Below, in pieces: positions 9,352 to 20,057 of a stretch of 64,000 bases of DNA. The notes beneath the pieces were generated by a model. It made no database searches. It saw only the letters and a program-made list of their open reading frames with translations, and was not told the DNA's origin. Origin of the DNA: Planctomycetota bacterium (lineage in GTDB: Bacteria > Planctomycetota > Planctomycetia > Planctomycetales > Planctomycetaceae); the NCBI GenBank assembly GCA_003388505.1, contig QQVO01000003.1:44126-108125 (forward strand), written 5' to 3'. Position 1 is the first letter of the stretch, and the number at the start of each line of letters is the position of its first letter. The position numbers and the translations under genes are program-made.

Positions 9352-9642
9352 GGCGCGCGTGGCGGTCGTGTTCGTTCTCGCGGGGCGATACCGGTGCGGC
9401 AGTCCGCCATGTTACACTGCCGGCCGCTTGATGACACGCGAGCATCCGCCAGAGAGACGGGCCGCGGATGACACGAATCTGGCGGATCATCGCTGAGAGG
9501 TCGACATGATGATCCACAGAAGGAAACCAAGGAAACAGAGAGGCGATGAGGCTGGACTGGATTGTTTCTCGTTTGCCCAGCGCACCAGAGCGCTCAGTTC
9601 GATTCCGCTGCCCCACACCCAACGACTGACCACTCCCTCCAC

Positions 9643-11181
9643 ATGAGCGTTTATCTCGGCATCGACATCGGCACGAGCGGCACCAAGACACTGGCGGTCC
9701 GGGAGGACGGGCAGATCCTTGCCTCAGCGACCGCCACGTACGGGCTCGATTCGCCTCACCCTGGCTGGTCGGAGCAGTCGCCCGAGGACTGGTGGAAGGC
9801 CACGGTCAAGACGGTGCGGAGCGTCTTGAAAGAAGGGAAACTCAAGCCGGAGGAGGTGAAGGGGATCGGGCTGTCGGGGCAGATGCACGGGAGCGTTTTT
9901 CTGGACAAGTCGGGGGAGGTGCTTCGGCCGGCGCTGTTGTGGAACGATCAGCGGACACAGGAGGAATGCGACGAGATCGAGAAACTGGCCGGAGGACGCC
10001 GGAAACTGATCGGGATGGTGGCGAATCCTGCACTGACGGGGTTCACGGCGCCGAAGATTCTCTGGCTGCGGAACCGCGAGAAACGGAATTTCGATCGCAC
10101 AGTGAAGGTGCTGCTGCCCAAGGACTACATCCGATACCGATTAACCGGTGAGTTTGCGACCGAAGTGAGCGATGCGTCGGGAACGCTGCTGCTCGATGTG
10201 AAGCAACGCTGCTGGTCGCAGGCGCTGCTTTCGCGGTTGGATCTGGATCGCGCGCTGCTGCCGGAGGTCTACGAGTCGGAGGATGTGAGCGGGCGATTGA
10301 CGAAGTCGGTCGCCGGGCAGTTGGGGCTTTCCGAAGGTGTGCCGGTGGTGGGGGGGGGCGGGGATCAGGCGGCGAGTGCGGTCGGCAACGGGATCGTGAA
10401 ACGGGGCGTGATCTCGGCGACGATGGGAACGAGCGGCGTGGTGTTCGCTCACAGCGACGAGGTGCAGATCGATCCCGGCGGGCGGGTGCACACATTCTGC
10501 CACGCCGTCAGAGGAAAATGGCACGTGATGGGGGTGGTGCTCTCCGCCGGGGGCAGCCTGCAGTGGTACCGCGACGAATTCGCTCAGCAGGAGGCGGCCC
10601 GGGCGAAGCGGCTGAAGGTGGACCCGTATGAACTTCTGACCGAGCAGGCGGCGACTGCGCCGCTGGGGAGTGAGGGATTGTTCTTCTTGCCGTATCTGAC
10701 GGGCGAGCGAACGCCGCACGCGGACCCCTACGCACGGGGGGCATGGATCGGACTTTCACGCCGGCACGGGAAGTCGCACCTGGTGCGATCGGTCATCGAA
10801 GGGGCGACGTACGCCATGCGGGACAGTCTGGAGATCATCCGCGAGATGGGCATTCCGGTACGAGAGATCCGCGTGAGCGGCGGGGGGGCGCGCAGTGAAT
10901 TCTGGCGGCAGGTGCAGGCGGATGTGTACGGAAACAAGGTTGTGACGATCAACGCGGAAGAAGGACCGGCCTACGGCGTGGCTCTGCTGGCCGCGGCCGG
11001 CACGGGCGCCTACAAAGATGTTGTGGAGGCGTGCAGCGCGACGATTCGCATTGTGAGCGAAACGAAACCGGCAGCGAAGGGGCGGAAGCAGTATGATGCC
11101 GGATACGCCATCTACACGCAGCTCTACGGGTCGCTGAAAGATCAGTTCGCCACAATTGCGCGACATATCGGCCAAACATGA
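9643..11181 (+). CDS. xylB: Xylulokinase (FGGY carbohydrate kinase)
   Basis: 512 residues. It phosphorylates D-xylulose to xylulose 5-phosphate for the pentose phosphate pathway. The ATG at 9643 was chosen because the preceding 27 in-frame codons have no family similarity; the protein then starts [16 protein letters not shown], with D8 in the phosphate-binding loop. GQMHG (80-84) is the xylulose-binding MHG motif, and D241 in GGGGDQAA corresponds to the catalytic base. A late glycine-rich motif, [12 protein letters not shown], binds ATP. No xylose isomerase gene is in the window. The start codon follows closely on a CTGAC-rich stretch rather than a clear ribosome site. Confidence 0.9.
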   Translation: MSVYLGIDIGTSGTKTLAVREDGQILASATATYGLDSPHPGWSEQSPEDWWKATVKTVRSVLKEGKLKPEEVKGIGLSGQMHGSVFLDKSGEVLRPALLWNDQRTQEECDEIEKLAGGRRKLIGMVANPALTGFTAPKILWLRNREKRNFDRTVKVLLPKDYIRYRLTGEFATEVSDASGTLLLDVKQRCWSQALLSRLDLDRALLPEVYESEDVSGRLTKSVAGQLGLSEGVPVVGGGGDQAASAVGNGIVKRGVISATMGTSGVVFAHSDEVQIDPGGRVHTFCHAVRGKWHVMGVVLSAGGSLQWYRDEFAQQEAARAKRLKVDPYELLTEQAATAPLGSEGLFFLPYLTGERTPHADPYARGAWIGLSRRHGKSHLVRSVIEGATYAMRDSLEIIREMGIPVREIRVSGGGARSEFWRQVQADVYGNKVVTINAEEGPAYGVALLAAAGTGAYKDVVEACSATIRIVSETKPAAKGRKQYDAGYAIYTQLYGSLKDQFATIARHIGQT

Positions 11182-11248
11182 TTCGCGTGATTGCGGTGTG
11201 TACAGGCACATATCCCTGACCTCAGGCTTCTGACCGCCGACCTCTGAC

Positions 11249-11920
11249 ATGTCCGACCTTGTCCTCGCCATGACCGGCGCCAGCGGCGCGATCTACAGTG
11301 TGCGGCTGCTGCACGTCCTGTTGTCGCTCGGTCGAACCGTACACCTGTCGATCAGCCCGGCGGCCGTGCAGGTGTTGCGCGAGGAACTCGACCTGAAAGT
11401 CGATCTGGAGAATTTCGATGCGGCGCAGATCCTTCCGGCGGAAGAGTCGGTGTCGGGCGACAGCAAGTTGAACCTGTTGCGGGGCCAGGGGGGAAGTTCG
11501 ATCTTCAGCGAGAGCGACGCGCGGTACGGGCGTCTCGTCTACCATCACTACCAGGATTACAACGCCGGCATCGCCAGCGGGTCGTTTCCGACGGGCGGAA
11601 TGGTGATCTGCCCGTGTTCGATGGGGACGCTCGGTTCGCTGGCGAGCGGCCTGTCGTCCAATCTGATCCACCGCGCCGCGGGAGTGCACCTGAAGGAACG
11701 GCGGAAGCTGATCGTTGTGCCGCGCGAGACGCCGCTGAGCGGCATTCAGCTTGCGAGCATGAAGACGCTTTCAGACGCCGGCGCGGTGATTCTCCCGGCG
11801 ATGCCCGGTTTTTATCACAACCCTCTGACGATCCACGATCTGGTGGATTTCGTGGTCACCCGGATTTGCGACCAGTTGCAGGCGCCGGTCGAATTGATGC
11901 AGCGCTGGGGAACGGAGTGA
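11249..11920 (+). CDS. ubiX: UbiX-type flavin prenyltransferase
   Basis: 223 residues. This family attaches dimethylallyl to FMN to make prenylated FMN, the cofactor of UbiD-type decarboxylases. Seen here: the FMN-binding start LVLAMTGASGAIYSVRLL, the SGSFPTGGMVICPCSMGTLGS signature, NLIHRAAGVHLKERRKLIVVPRETPLS, and PAMPGFYHNPLTIHDLVDFV near the C-terminus. It is slightly longer than the usual 190-200 residues because of an insertion around residues 65-85. It is 7 bp upstream of the mobA-like gene, so the pair is likely one operon. A UbiD partner is not in the window. Confidence 0.9.
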   Translation: MSDLVLAMTGASGAIYSVRLLHVLLSLGRTVHLSISPAAVQVLREELDLKVDLENFDAAQILPAEESVSGDSKLNLLRGQGGSSIFSESDARYGRLVYHHYQDYNAGIASGSFPTGGMVICPCSMGTLGSLASGLSSNLIHRAAGVHLKERRKLIVVPRETPLSGIQLASMKTLSDAGAVILPAMPGFYHNPLTIHDLVDFVVTRICDQLQAPVELMQRWGTE

Positions 11921-11927
11921 GAACGAC

Positions 11928-12536
11928 GTGACGGTCGGCGGCATTATTCTCTGCGGCGGCAAGAGCAGCCGGATGGGACGAGCCAAGGCACTGCTGCCCG
12001 TCGGCGAGGAATTGATGTTGCAGCGGGTGGTGCGGATTGTGGGATCGGTGTTGAGTCCCGTGGTAGTCGTCGCCGCGCCGGAACAGGAGCTGCCGGACTT
12101 GCCGGGCCGCGTGATCGTTGTGCGCGATGAGCGAGAGCACCTGGGGCCGCTGGCCGGGCTCCGGATCGGACTCGAAGCGCTTCAGGACAAGGCGGACGCG
12201 GGCTACTGTTCGTCGTGTGACGTGCCGCTGCTGAAGGTGGAGTTCATCGAGGCGGTCATCTCACGCCTGGGCGACTATGACGTCGTGACGCCGCAGGAAG
12301 GTCGGTTCTATCATCCATTGGCGGCGGTGTATCGCACATCGCTGGTGCCGATTGCCGCGCAACTGGTTGCGGAAGATCGTCTGCGGCTGATGTTCCTGCT
12401 CGACGCCGTGAGAACGCTGGCGGTCGACGTCGACGACCTGCGCGCCGTCGATCCGGCGCTCGAATCGCTCCGCAATGTCAACACGCCGGAGGAGTATTCG
12501 GCCGTGTTGGAGATGCTCGAAACGGACGGGAGTTAG
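11928..12536 (+). CDS. mobA: Molybdenum cofactor guanylyltransferase (MobA-like NTP transferase)
   Basis: 202 residues with a GTG start at 11928, 7 bp after ubiX. The N-terminal nucleotide-binding motif is LCGGKSSRMGRAK, followed by GPLAGLRIGLEAL and the metal-site segment SSCDVPLL. These fit MobA, which transfers GMP to molybdopterin, or the closely related MocA-type transferases. The C-terminus has the usual NVNTPEEY motif of MobA proteins. No other cofactor genes are close by, so the precise substrate rests on family similarity. Confidence 0.82.
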   Translation: MTVGGIILCGGKSSRMGRAKALLPVGEELMLQRVVRIVGSVLSPVVVVAAPEQELPDLPGRVIVVRDEREHLGPLAGLRIGLEALQDKADAGYCSSCDVPLLKVEFIEAVISRLGDYDVVTPQEGRFYHPLAAVYRTSLVPIAAQLVAEDRLRLMFLLDAVRTLAVDVDDLRAVDPALESLRNVNTPEEYSAVLEMLETDGS

Positions 12537-12634
12537 AGCAAATTGCTCGACCATGTGTCCGCATCGAGCGGTGTTTGGACTGTCGAGGACGAGAATCCGC
12601 GAGACAGATCGCCAACACTGATTTGCAAAGCGCT
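12535..12634 (+). repeat. 100-bp dispersed repeat, family B copy 1
   Basis: 95 of 100 positions are identical to 15861-15960 in the same orientation. It begins with the interrupted palindrome GAGCAA-A-TTGCTC and ends near AGCGCT. It starts at the stop codon of mobA and ends about 60 bp before the [2Fe-2S] protein. A short open frame within it is part of the repeat and not a gene. Confidence 0.9.
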
Positions 12635-12693
12635 CTGAGCAGTCGGTTTCAAGTGCGGTGTCCGGCGAGACGGCCGTGGCTTAAAATGCGTGC

Positions 12694-13029
12694 GTGCAAC
12701 CCGACGACACAATCTGTTACTGCTTCCACGTTTCGAAGCGGAAGATCGTCAATTACATCCGCGTTCACCGTCCGCGCCGCGCGAGCCAGGTCAGCGCCTG
12801 CGGGGGGGCCGGGACCGGTTGCGGTTGGTGCATTCCCTATTTGAAGCAGTATTTCGCTGAAGCGCAAGGCGAGCGATCCGAGAGCGCCGATGCCCTGACG
12901 CCCGAGGAATACGCCGCGCAGAGGGCCGCGTACATCCGGGCGGGAAAGGGAGTCCCCGCGCAGGGCGCGATTCCGCTGCCCGATGAGGCCTCCGGCGACG
13001 AGGGCGCTTCCGCACCGGCGGGGCAGTAG
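12694..13029 (+). CDS. BFD-like [2Fe-2S]-binding small protein
   Basis: 111 residues with a GTG start at 12694. The N-terminal half has the four-cysteine pattern of bacterioferritin-associated ferredoxin-type domains: C8-x-C10 and C43-x-x-C46, with an extra C36 in SACGGAG. Such domains bind a [2Fe-2S] cluster and act as small electron carriers or redox partners. The second half (50-111) is polar, rich in Ala, Glu and Pro, and probably disordered. No bacterioferritin gene is nearby. In planctomycetes such proteins often stand alone. Confidence 0.75.
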   Translation: MQPDDTICYCFHVSKRKIVNYIRVHRPRRASQVSACGGAGTGCGWCIPYLKQYFAEAQGERSESADALTPEEYAAQRAAYIRAGKGVPAQGAIPLPDEASGDEGASAPAGQ

Positions 13030-13464
13030 CGATCCATTCCCGGAAATTACGCGCTCCGCCGACGGACGTGGGGATTGCAATTTCCCGGCCGGACGATCAT
13101 AATCCGACGCCGCGTCCGCTGACCGTGAAGGTCGGCGAGACGCTCCTGCCTGAGACAGCGGCCGTTCAGTTCACACGAACGCCCGGCCGCTCCCACCTGA
13201 ACGCTGCGTTCGCCCGGCTGCCGATTGACTGCCCGGGCGATGGTTACCCCCAAGATCCACACCTCGCGACCAGTGTCCCCCTTTCGACCGGTTTTCCGGC
13301 GGAACGTGTGAACTGCACCCGTTCTTGCGGTGTGGCCGGCAAGTTCGCGCAGGCGATGATCGGAAGTCTCAATAGGAGTGACGGTTGGTCGACGCGGTGT
13401 GTTGCGGGAAGCGCACGGAGAGAACTCACAAATCGATTCGAGACGTTAACGAACCGGTGACTTC
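13030..13464. other. 435-bp intergenic stretch, no gene recognised
   Basis: Between the [2Fe-2S] protein and the secreted protein at 13465. Open frames on both strands have atypical composition and no family resemblance. I saw no repeats shared with the rest of the window. Confidence 0.4.
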
Positions 13465-13920
13465 ATGAAGCGGACGGAATTTCTTCTGACAATGGGATTG
13501 ATGGTTGCGGCCGGGCTGGGAGGCGCGTCGGGGGCGGCGCCGAACCGCGAATCGGACGACCGCCTGGAGCGGCGACTCGTCGGGGTCTGGACGACGGACT
13601 CGTTCGGCGAACAGGTGTTGACCAACAAACCGGACGGGACGGCGACGCTCGAAGTCAGCCTGAATCGCCTCGCTGCGCTCCGGTACGGCCGCAAGCTGCA
13701 GCTTGAGCTGACGTGGTCCGTGGAGGACGGCGTGCTGAGGCACAACTTCGTCAGCGGTTCGCCGCCGAAGAACGCAGCCCGCTTGATCAACGATCTGGGC
13801 GAATCGACCGAGTATGAGATCGTCGCGGTCGATGGAGAGCAGATGAAGCTCGGCGAGGTCGATGATCCGGACGTGCAGCACGTCTGGATCGCGGCGCCCC
13901 GGATCGCCGGCCGACGCTGA
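13465..13920 (+). CDS. Small secreted protein of unknown function
   Basis: 151 residues. A signal peptide is visible (KRTEFLLTMGLMVAAGLGGASGA, cleavage near residue 24). The rest alternates short beta-like stretches: VGVWTTDSFGEQVLTNKPDGTATLEV, LQLELTWSVEDGVLRHNFV and EYEIVAVDGEQMKLGE. This looks like a small lipocalin-type or TIGR03067-like barrel that planctomycetes export in large numbers, but no firm family can be assigned. It stands alone between two gene-poor stretches. Confidence 0.65.
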   Translation: MKRTEFLLTMGLMVAAGLGGASGAAPNRESDDRLERRLVGVWTTDSFGEQVLTNKPDGTATLEVSLNRLAALRYGRKLQLELTWSVEDGVLRHNFVSGSPPKNAARLINDLGESTEYEIVAVDGEQMKLGEVDDPDVQHVWIAAPRIAGRR

Positions 13921-14457
13921 GAACCGGATCGCTTCCAATCCGCCCTTTGCCTCGCCGGGCAGCAGGCAGCCTGCCCATGAAACGTTCTGCGGAGAAATCC
14001 CTCCGCGGGAGTGGGCTGTTCGTTTGCCAATATCCGATTGCAGGCGGTCCCCGGGTGCGCAGTGCGGGATTCTTCCGCTGCGTAATCCGGACTCGATCGA
14101 TGTGACGACGGGCGTTCCGGAATGCGCGGTTGCGCGGGCCGCGCCGACTCGATGTCGTCGTTCGGGACGCAGCACCACCGTCACGACCGGCATCAGCGGT
14201 CGACGGCCGCCGCGCTCTATGCTTCTGCGATGTCTCGTTTTCTCAGCGCCGGGTAATTCCATTCGGCAACATCGCGAATTCTGAGCTAGCTTTTCCGGGA
14301 GAATCCGGGCGGGTCCCGTCGCGAAACAACGCGGCGACAGTTGCCGGTTCTTTCCTGTCGCGAACCGTGTTCACGGTGCGTCGCAATCACGACAAGTTCC
14401 GCCGCAGTCCCGGCGGCGTTGCATCGTAGTCAAACAAATTACGGAGAATCGTTCGCC
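13921..14457. other. 537-bp intergenic stretch upstream of the Tad genes
   Basis: No convincing gene on either strand. It must contain the promoter of the cpaF copy at 14458. The last bases hold ACGGAGAATC before the ATG, a weak ribosome site. No shared repeat was seen. Confidence 0.4.
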
Positions 14458-15768
<1,311 letters not shown>

Positions 15769-15860
15769 CGCCCGGTTCCAGTTCGTCCGATGTCCCACGA
15801 CTTCGGCGACATACGACATCCCGTCAGTCTTTGCGGTCGACACCCGATCACAGTTTGATC

Positions 15861-15960
15861 AGAGCAAAGTGCTCTACCACGTGTCCGCGTCGAGCGGTGT
15901 TTGGACTGTCGAGGACGAGAATCCGCGAGACAGATCGCCAACACTGATTTGCAAATCGCT
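15861..15960 (+). repeat. 100-bp dispersed repeat, family B copy 2
   Basis: 95% identical to 12535-12634. It begins with the palindrome AGAGCA-AAG-TGCTCT and fills most of the gap between cpaF and tadB, ending 21 bp before the tadB start. Both copies read in the same direction as the flanking genes. Confidence 0.9.
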
Positions 15961-15981
15961 TTAACGACAGGTGCGGCAGAA

Positions 15982-16953
15982 ATGAACCCGACTCTCGTAT
16001 CGATTGCGGCGTTTGTGGGAGTGGCCGGTCTGGTCGGAGCGCTGGCGATGCTGTTCCACAAGGATGAAGAGGGGGTCGTCGAAGATCGGCTCGACGTCCT
16101 GGCCGGAAAGAAGAAGGCGCCCGGTGCGGAAGACAAAGCCGTCACCCGCGAGGCGCTGGTCCAGGAGAGTCTGCAAGGGCTTTCGGCGATTGCGGACAAG
16201 ATCTTCCAGCGTTTCGACAACCTTCGGCTGCTGTTCGTCCAGGCCGATTCTCCGATGTCGCCGGAGAAGTTCTGCATGCTGTCGATCGTGAGTGCGGCCG
16301 TGGGAGTCGGCATTGCGTTCGTCATCCGGTCTCCGATTCCGCTGTATCCGGTCGCCGCGCTGTCCACGGGGTGCATCCCGCTGGCGTGGCTGCTGTTTCG
16401 CCGCAAGCGGCGATTCAAAAAGTTCGCGCAGCAGTTCCCGGACGCCATGGAACTGGTCGCGCGTGCGTTGCGGTCGGGCCACAGCCTTTCATCCGGATTG
16501 CACGTCGTCGTTCAGGAGATGCCGGAACCGATCTCCAAGGAGTTCGGCATGTGCTACGAGGAGCAGAATCTGGGCGTCCCGATCGAAGAGGCTCTGAAGA
16601 GCATGTACAAGCGGGTTCCGAACATGGACTTCAAGTTCTTCGTCACAGCGGTGGCGATCCAGCGGCAGGCGGGCGGCGACCTGGCGGAGATTCTGGACAA
16701 GATCGGACACATCGTCCGGGAGCGGTTCCGCATCATGGGACAGGTTCAAGCGCTCACCGGAGAAGGCCGGATCAGCGGAATCGTGCTGATGGCGCTGCCG
16801 ATCGCCCTGTTCTTCGCGGTGTGGCAACTCAACGCGGAGTACGTGATGCTGCTGTTCACCGACGAGATCGGCCGGCAGATGGTGGCCGTGGCGGCCGTGC
16901 TGCAGGTGCTGGGCGCCGTCTGCATCAAGAAGATCATTGCGATCAAGGTGTAA
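15982..16953 (+). CDS. tadB: TadB: type II secretion system F-domain membrane protein
   Basis: 323 residues from the ATG at 15982. The frame is open further left, but only because of the repeat sequence. An N-terminal membrane segment (NPTLVSIAAFVGVAGLVGALAML) is followed by a charged cytoplasmic part, a second membrane pair around VSAAVGVGIAFVIRSPIPLYP, and the T2SSF domain with FPDAMELVARALRSGHSLSSGL and RQAGGDLAEILDKIGHIVRERFR. It forms the inner-membrane platform that CpaF drives. It is followed by tadC after about 100 bp. Confidence 0.92.
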   Translation: MNPTLVSIAAFVGVAGLVGALAMLFHKDEEGVVEDRLDVLAGKKKAPGAEDKAVTREALVQESLQGLSAIADKIFQRFDNLRLLFVQADSPMSPEKFCMLSIVSAAVGVGIAFVIRSPIPLYPVAALSTGCIPLAWLLFRRKRRFKKFAQQFPDAMELVARALRSGHSLSSGLHVVVQEMPEPISKEFGMCYEEQNLGVPIEEALKSMYKRVPNMDFKFFVTAVAIQRQAGGDLAEILDKIGHIVRERFRIMGQVQALTGEGRISGIVLMALPIALFFAVWQLNAEYVMLLFTDEIGRQMVAVAAVLQVLGAVCIKKIIAIKV

Positions 16954-17054
16954 AGGGCACGGGACGCCCTGCGAGCGAGGGGCGAATTTGAGACACAACA
17001 GGCCGGTGATCGGCCGCAGCAGAAACCGGCGCCGTTCCGGTGGAGGAGATTGCG

Positions 17055-17984
17055 ATGGACATGACGATGATCGTTCCGTTGGCCGTGTTTTTCGGCATCT
17101 CGTTCGCCGCCTGGGCGCTGCTGGGGATGTTCGGAAACAAGGACAATCGCGCCTCTGAACGCCTGGACGAATTGAAAGACCCCACGCGACGCGCCCAGAA
17201 AGAAGCGGGCGAAAAAACGGTTGGAAGCGTGCTCAAGAAGGCGGCCCCGGCGCTGTCTAAGGCGCTGCAGCCGAAGACGGAACTCGAGGAAAGCACCCTC
17301 AAGGTACGACTGGCCAACGCCGGCTTCAGTTCGCCCAACGCGCCGACGCTGTTCCTGGCCATCAAGATGCTCGGCCTGATCTGCGGCATCCTGTTTGGTG
17401 GCGGATTCGGGCTGATCAAGTTCGGGTTCGATTACAATGGTTCCGCCTCGCTCGTCATCGGCGCCGGGTTGGGGTACTACCTGCCGGAACTGATTGTTCG
17501 CATCCTCCGCAAGCAGCGGATGGACCGGATTTTCCTCTCGCTTCCCGACGCGCTCGACCTGCTTGTCGTCTGCGTTGAAGCGGGTCTCGGATTGGACGCG
17601 GCGATGAGACGCGTCTCCGAAGAGTTGGCCGACTCAGCGCCCGACGTCTGCCAGGAACTGAACCTGGCCAACATGCAACTGCAGATGGGACGCTCCCGCC
17701 GCGAAGTGCTGCACGACCTGGGCGTGCGGACCGGCGTGGACGACATGAAATCGCTGGTGGCGATTCTGATCCAGGCCGACAAGTTCGGTTCCTCGATCGC
17801 ACAGGCGCTGCGAGTGCAGTCCGACAGCATGCGGATCAAGCGCAGCCAGCTCGCTGAGGAGAAGGCGGCCCAGACGGCGGTGAAGATGATCTTCCCCCTG
17901 GTGCTGTTCATCTTCCCCGGCATCTTCGTGGTGCTCGTGGGACCGGCCGCCATCATGATGATCCGGCAGTTGCTCACGGTGTAA
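17055..17984 (+). CDS. tadC: TadC: type II secretion system F-domain membrane protein
   Basis: 309 residues. The ATG at 17055 was chosen because a strong ribosome site, GGAGGAG (17042-17048), lies 6 bp upstream, although a GTG at 17040 is in frame. N-terminal membrane helix, charged region, two central helices (LIFLAIKMLGLICGILFGGG-like and LVIGAGLGYYLPELIV), then the T2SSF motif LPDALDLLVVCVEAGLGLDAAM and a C-terminal helix pair. It is the partner of TadB in the Tad inner-membrane complex. Confidence 0.92.
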   Translation: MDMTMIVPLAVFFGISFAAWALLGMFGNKDNRASERLDELKDPTRRAQKEAGEKTVGSVLKKAAPALSKALQPKTELEESTLKVRLANAGFSSPNAPTLFLAIKMLGLICGILFGGGFGLIKFGFDYNGSASLVIGAGLGYYLPELIVRILRKQRMDRIFLSLPDALDLLVVCVEAGLGLDAAMRRVSEELADSAPDVCQELNLANMQLQMGRSRREVLHDLGVRTGVDDMKSLVAILIQADKFGSSIAQALRVQSDSMRIKRSQLAEEKAAQTAVKMIFPLVLFIFPGIFVVLVGPAAIMMIRQLLTV

Positions 17985-18014
17985 TCGGCCGTTCCAGGGA
18001 ACTGAGCGTTTCGA

Positions 18015-18048
18015 GAGGGCGAGGCTCCGGCCGAGCCGAATCCGCTCC
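18015..18048 (+). repeat. dispersed hairpin repeat, family C copy 2
   Basis: Same family as 690-722 (minus strand) and 60249-60279. It contains GGCTC-CGGCC-GAGCC. It lies between the convergent 3' ends of tadC and the XRE-cupin regulator. Confidence 0.6.
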
Positions 18049-18067
18049 GACACGGACATGAGCGTGC

Positions 18068-18655
18068 TCAGCGGTAAATGACGACGAGGAAGACGACGGC
18101 CTGACCGCGTCCGGCGTTTTCAATGGCGTGCGGGACGTCGGCGGCGTAGGTGGCTGAGTCGCCGCGCCCCAGTAGCGCCTCTTCGTCGCCGGACCGCACA
18201 GCCACGCGGCCTTTTTCCACCGTCAGGAATTCGCGCGTCCCCTGAAAGTGCGCGGCGCTGCTGAGCAGGCCGGTCGGGGCCAGTTGCACCTCGTAGAGTT
18301 CCACGTCTTTTTCGAGGTTGAGCGGCGAGAGCGTGCGAATGCGGCAATGCTCGTCGGACCGGTAGTGATGGGCCGGATTGTCGGCGCGGATGACCTCGAT
18401 GCTGGATGCGCGGGAGGTGGTCTCCCCGACCAGTTCACCGAGCGAAACGCCGAACGCTTCGGCGATCTTGAGCGTGACGGCGAGCGTGGGATTGGCGCGT
18501 CCGCGTTCGATCTGGCTGAGCATCGAGCGGCTGACGCCGGAGGCGGTGGAGAGCCGTTCGAGGGACCACCGGTTCTGAGACCGCAGGTCGCGGACGCGCC
18601 GGCAGAGTTGATCGGCGGCTGATTGAGACGGATCATCGGCGCCGGAAGACGACAT
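18068..18655 (-). CDS. XRE-family transcriptional regulator with C-terminal cupin domain
   Basis: 195 residues from the ATG at 18655; a TTG 60 bases upstream is also in frame. The helix-turn-helix (about 17-75) includes [30 protein letters not shown] cupin domain (about 115-190) has the typical [28 protein letters not shown] strand pattern and ends [10 protein letters not shown]. Such regulators sense a small ligand through the cupin and often control an amino-acid or amine pathway next to them. It diverges from tdh, and the shared upstream region has three ATAGTAGA half-sites, so it probably controls tdh and itself. Confidence 0.88.
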   Translation of the reverse strand: MSSSGADDPSQSAADQLCRRVRDLRSQNRWSLERLSTASGVSRSMLSQIERGRANPTLAVTLKIAEAFGVSLGELVGETTSRASSIEVIRADNPAHHYRSDEHCRIRTLSPLNLEKDVELYEVQLAPTGLLSSAAHFQGTREFLTVEKGRVAVRSGDEEALLGRGDSATYAADVPHAIENAGRGQAVVFLVVIYR

Positions 18656-18729
18656 GGCGGCGGGTGTCGGTTGGGACAGGGACAAGCGGGTCGACGGCTC
18701 ATCGTCCGCCGCCAAGCCTCTCGTCCAGG

Positions 18730-18775
18730 ATAGTAGACGAATCCTCTTGCATAGTAGAATTCAAGCCTCTACTAT
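18730..18775 (+). promoter_or_regulatory. Operator and promoter between the XRE-cupin gene and tdh
   Basis: Three exact 8-bp half-sites: ATAGTAGA at 18730-18737 and 18751-18758, and the inverted TCTACTAT at 18768-18775. A sigma70-like promoter for tdh overlaps them: TTGCAT (18747-18752), a 17-bp spacer and TACTAT (18770-18775). A repressor on the paired sites would cover both promoter boxes. The divergent XRE-cupin protein is the natural candidate. Confidence 0.6.
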
Positions 18776-18840
18776 ACCGAACGCACCGTGCAGTACAATG
18801 GATATTTGCGATTCCGCCCGCCTCGAAACGAGAACTTGCC

Positions 18841-19872
18841 ATGCGAGCATTGGTCAAACAACGCCCCGAACGCGGTTTGTGGCTTGCCGACGTGCCGGAA
18901 CCCGAGCTGGGCGTGAATGACGTCCTGATCCGTGTGCACAAGACGGGCATCTGCGGCACCGATCTGCACATCTACAACTGGGACGACTGGGCCCGGAAGA
19001 CGATTCCCGTGCCGATGACGGTCGGCCACGAATTCGTGGGGGAGATCGTCGAAGTGGGCTCGAACGTCAAGGACTTCTTTCCCGGAGAGGTCGTCAGCGG
19101 GGAGGGCCACGTGGTATGCGGACATTGCCGCAACTGTCTGGCCGGGAGGAGACATCTGTGTGCGCACACCGAGGGGATCGGCGTAAACCGTCCCGGGGCC
19201 TTCGCGGAATACATCGCGATTCCGCAGACCAACGTCTGGAGCCATGCGGAAGGCATCGATCCCGACGTGGCGGCGATTTTCGATCCGTTCGGGAACGCGG
19301 TCCACACGGCACTATCGTTCGACGTTCTCGGCGAAGACGTGTTGATTACCGGGGCAGGACCGATCGGCTGCATGGCGGCGGCAATCTCGCAGTACGCCGG
19401 AGCGCGTTACGTCGTGGTGACCGACGTGAACCCCTGGCGGCTGGACCTGGCGAAGCGGATGGGGGCGACGAGGGTCGTCGACGTGCGGAGCGAGAAGATC
19501 ACCGACATTCAGAAGGAACTCGACATGAAGGAGGGCTTTGACGTCGGTCTGGAGATGTCGGGCAACGGATCGGCGTTTCGGGAGATGCTGGTGAACATGT
19601 GCCACGGGGGCAAGATCGCCATGCTCGGCATCCCGGACAAGGAACTGGCGATCGACTGGAACACCGTCATCTTCAACATGCTCACGATCAAGGGCATCTA
19701 CGGCCGCGAGATGTATGAGACCTGGTACAAGATGACTGTGATGCTGCAGGGCGGACTGGACATTTCGCCCGTGATTACGCACCGCCTGCCCGCGAGTGAA
19801 TTCGAGAGAGGCTTCGAGGCGATGACCTCGGGAGAGTCGGGCAAGGTGATTCTGGATTGGATGGACATGTGA
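18841..19872 (+). CDS. tdh: L-threonine 3-dehydrogenase
   Basis: 343 residues from the ATG at 18841; the frame is open to 18664 but that part is regulatory DNA. Zinc-dependent medium-chain dehydrogenase that oxidises threonine to 2-amino-3-ketobutyrate with NAD. The catalytic zinc site has C38, H63 and E64, and the structural zinc site has C93, C96, C99 and C107, the same numbering as in E. coli Tdh. The NAD site is [12 protein letters not shown], and a Tdh-typical [14 protein letters not shown] follows. The product is unstable and is normally used by Kbl, whose gene lies about 1.5 kb downstream beyond a toxin-antitoxin island. Confidence 0.95.
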   Translation: MRALVKQRPERGLWLADVPEPELGVNDVLIRVHKTGICGTDLHIYNWDDWARKTIPVPMTVGHEFVGEIVEVGSNVKDFFPGEVVSGEGHVVCGHCRNCLAGRRHLCAHTEGIGVNRPGAFAEYIAIPQTNVWSHAEGIDPDVAAIFDPFGNAVHTALSFDVLGEDVLITGAGPIGCMAAAISQYAGARYVVVTDVNPWRLDLAKRMGATRVVDVRSEKITDIQKELDMKEGFDVGLEMSGNGSAFREMLVNMCHGGKIAMLGIPDKELAIDWNTVIFNMLTIKGIYGREMYETWYKMTVMLQGGLDISPVITHRLPASEFERGFEAMTSGESGKVILDWMDM

Positions 19873-19992
19873 ATTCCTGGGACCGCTTTCCCGATTTCGC
19901 TCGACGCCCCAGCCCTCTCGTCGAGATTCAACATGGGGGCGTGGTGTCGAAGTATGCAGCGGTACGGAATCCCGTGTACGCCCACACCGGCC

Positions 19993-20040
19993 TTGACGGG
20001 TCCGACAACTTGTGTGGATAATCACACATCCTAATGTGTG
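19993..20040 (+). promoter_or_regulatory. vapBC promoter with overlapping palindromic operator
   Basis: TTGACG (19993-19998), an 18-bp spacer and GATAAT (20017-20022) form a strong sigma70-like promoter. Three alternating half-sites surround the -10 box: TGTGTG (20011-20016), CACACAT (20023-20029) and ATGTGTG (20034-20040). The last two form a perfect 7-bp inverted repeat around CCTA. This layout is typical of autoregulated antitoxin promoters. Confidence 0.6.
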
Positions 20041-20057
20041 ACATCACGGTCGCCCTC

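Noticed and set aside
12575..12844. Short frame starting MDCRGRESARQ and its twin at 15901
   Set aside because: Both are made by the 100-bp repeat; the frame is not maintained beyond it, and the real tadB starts at 15982.
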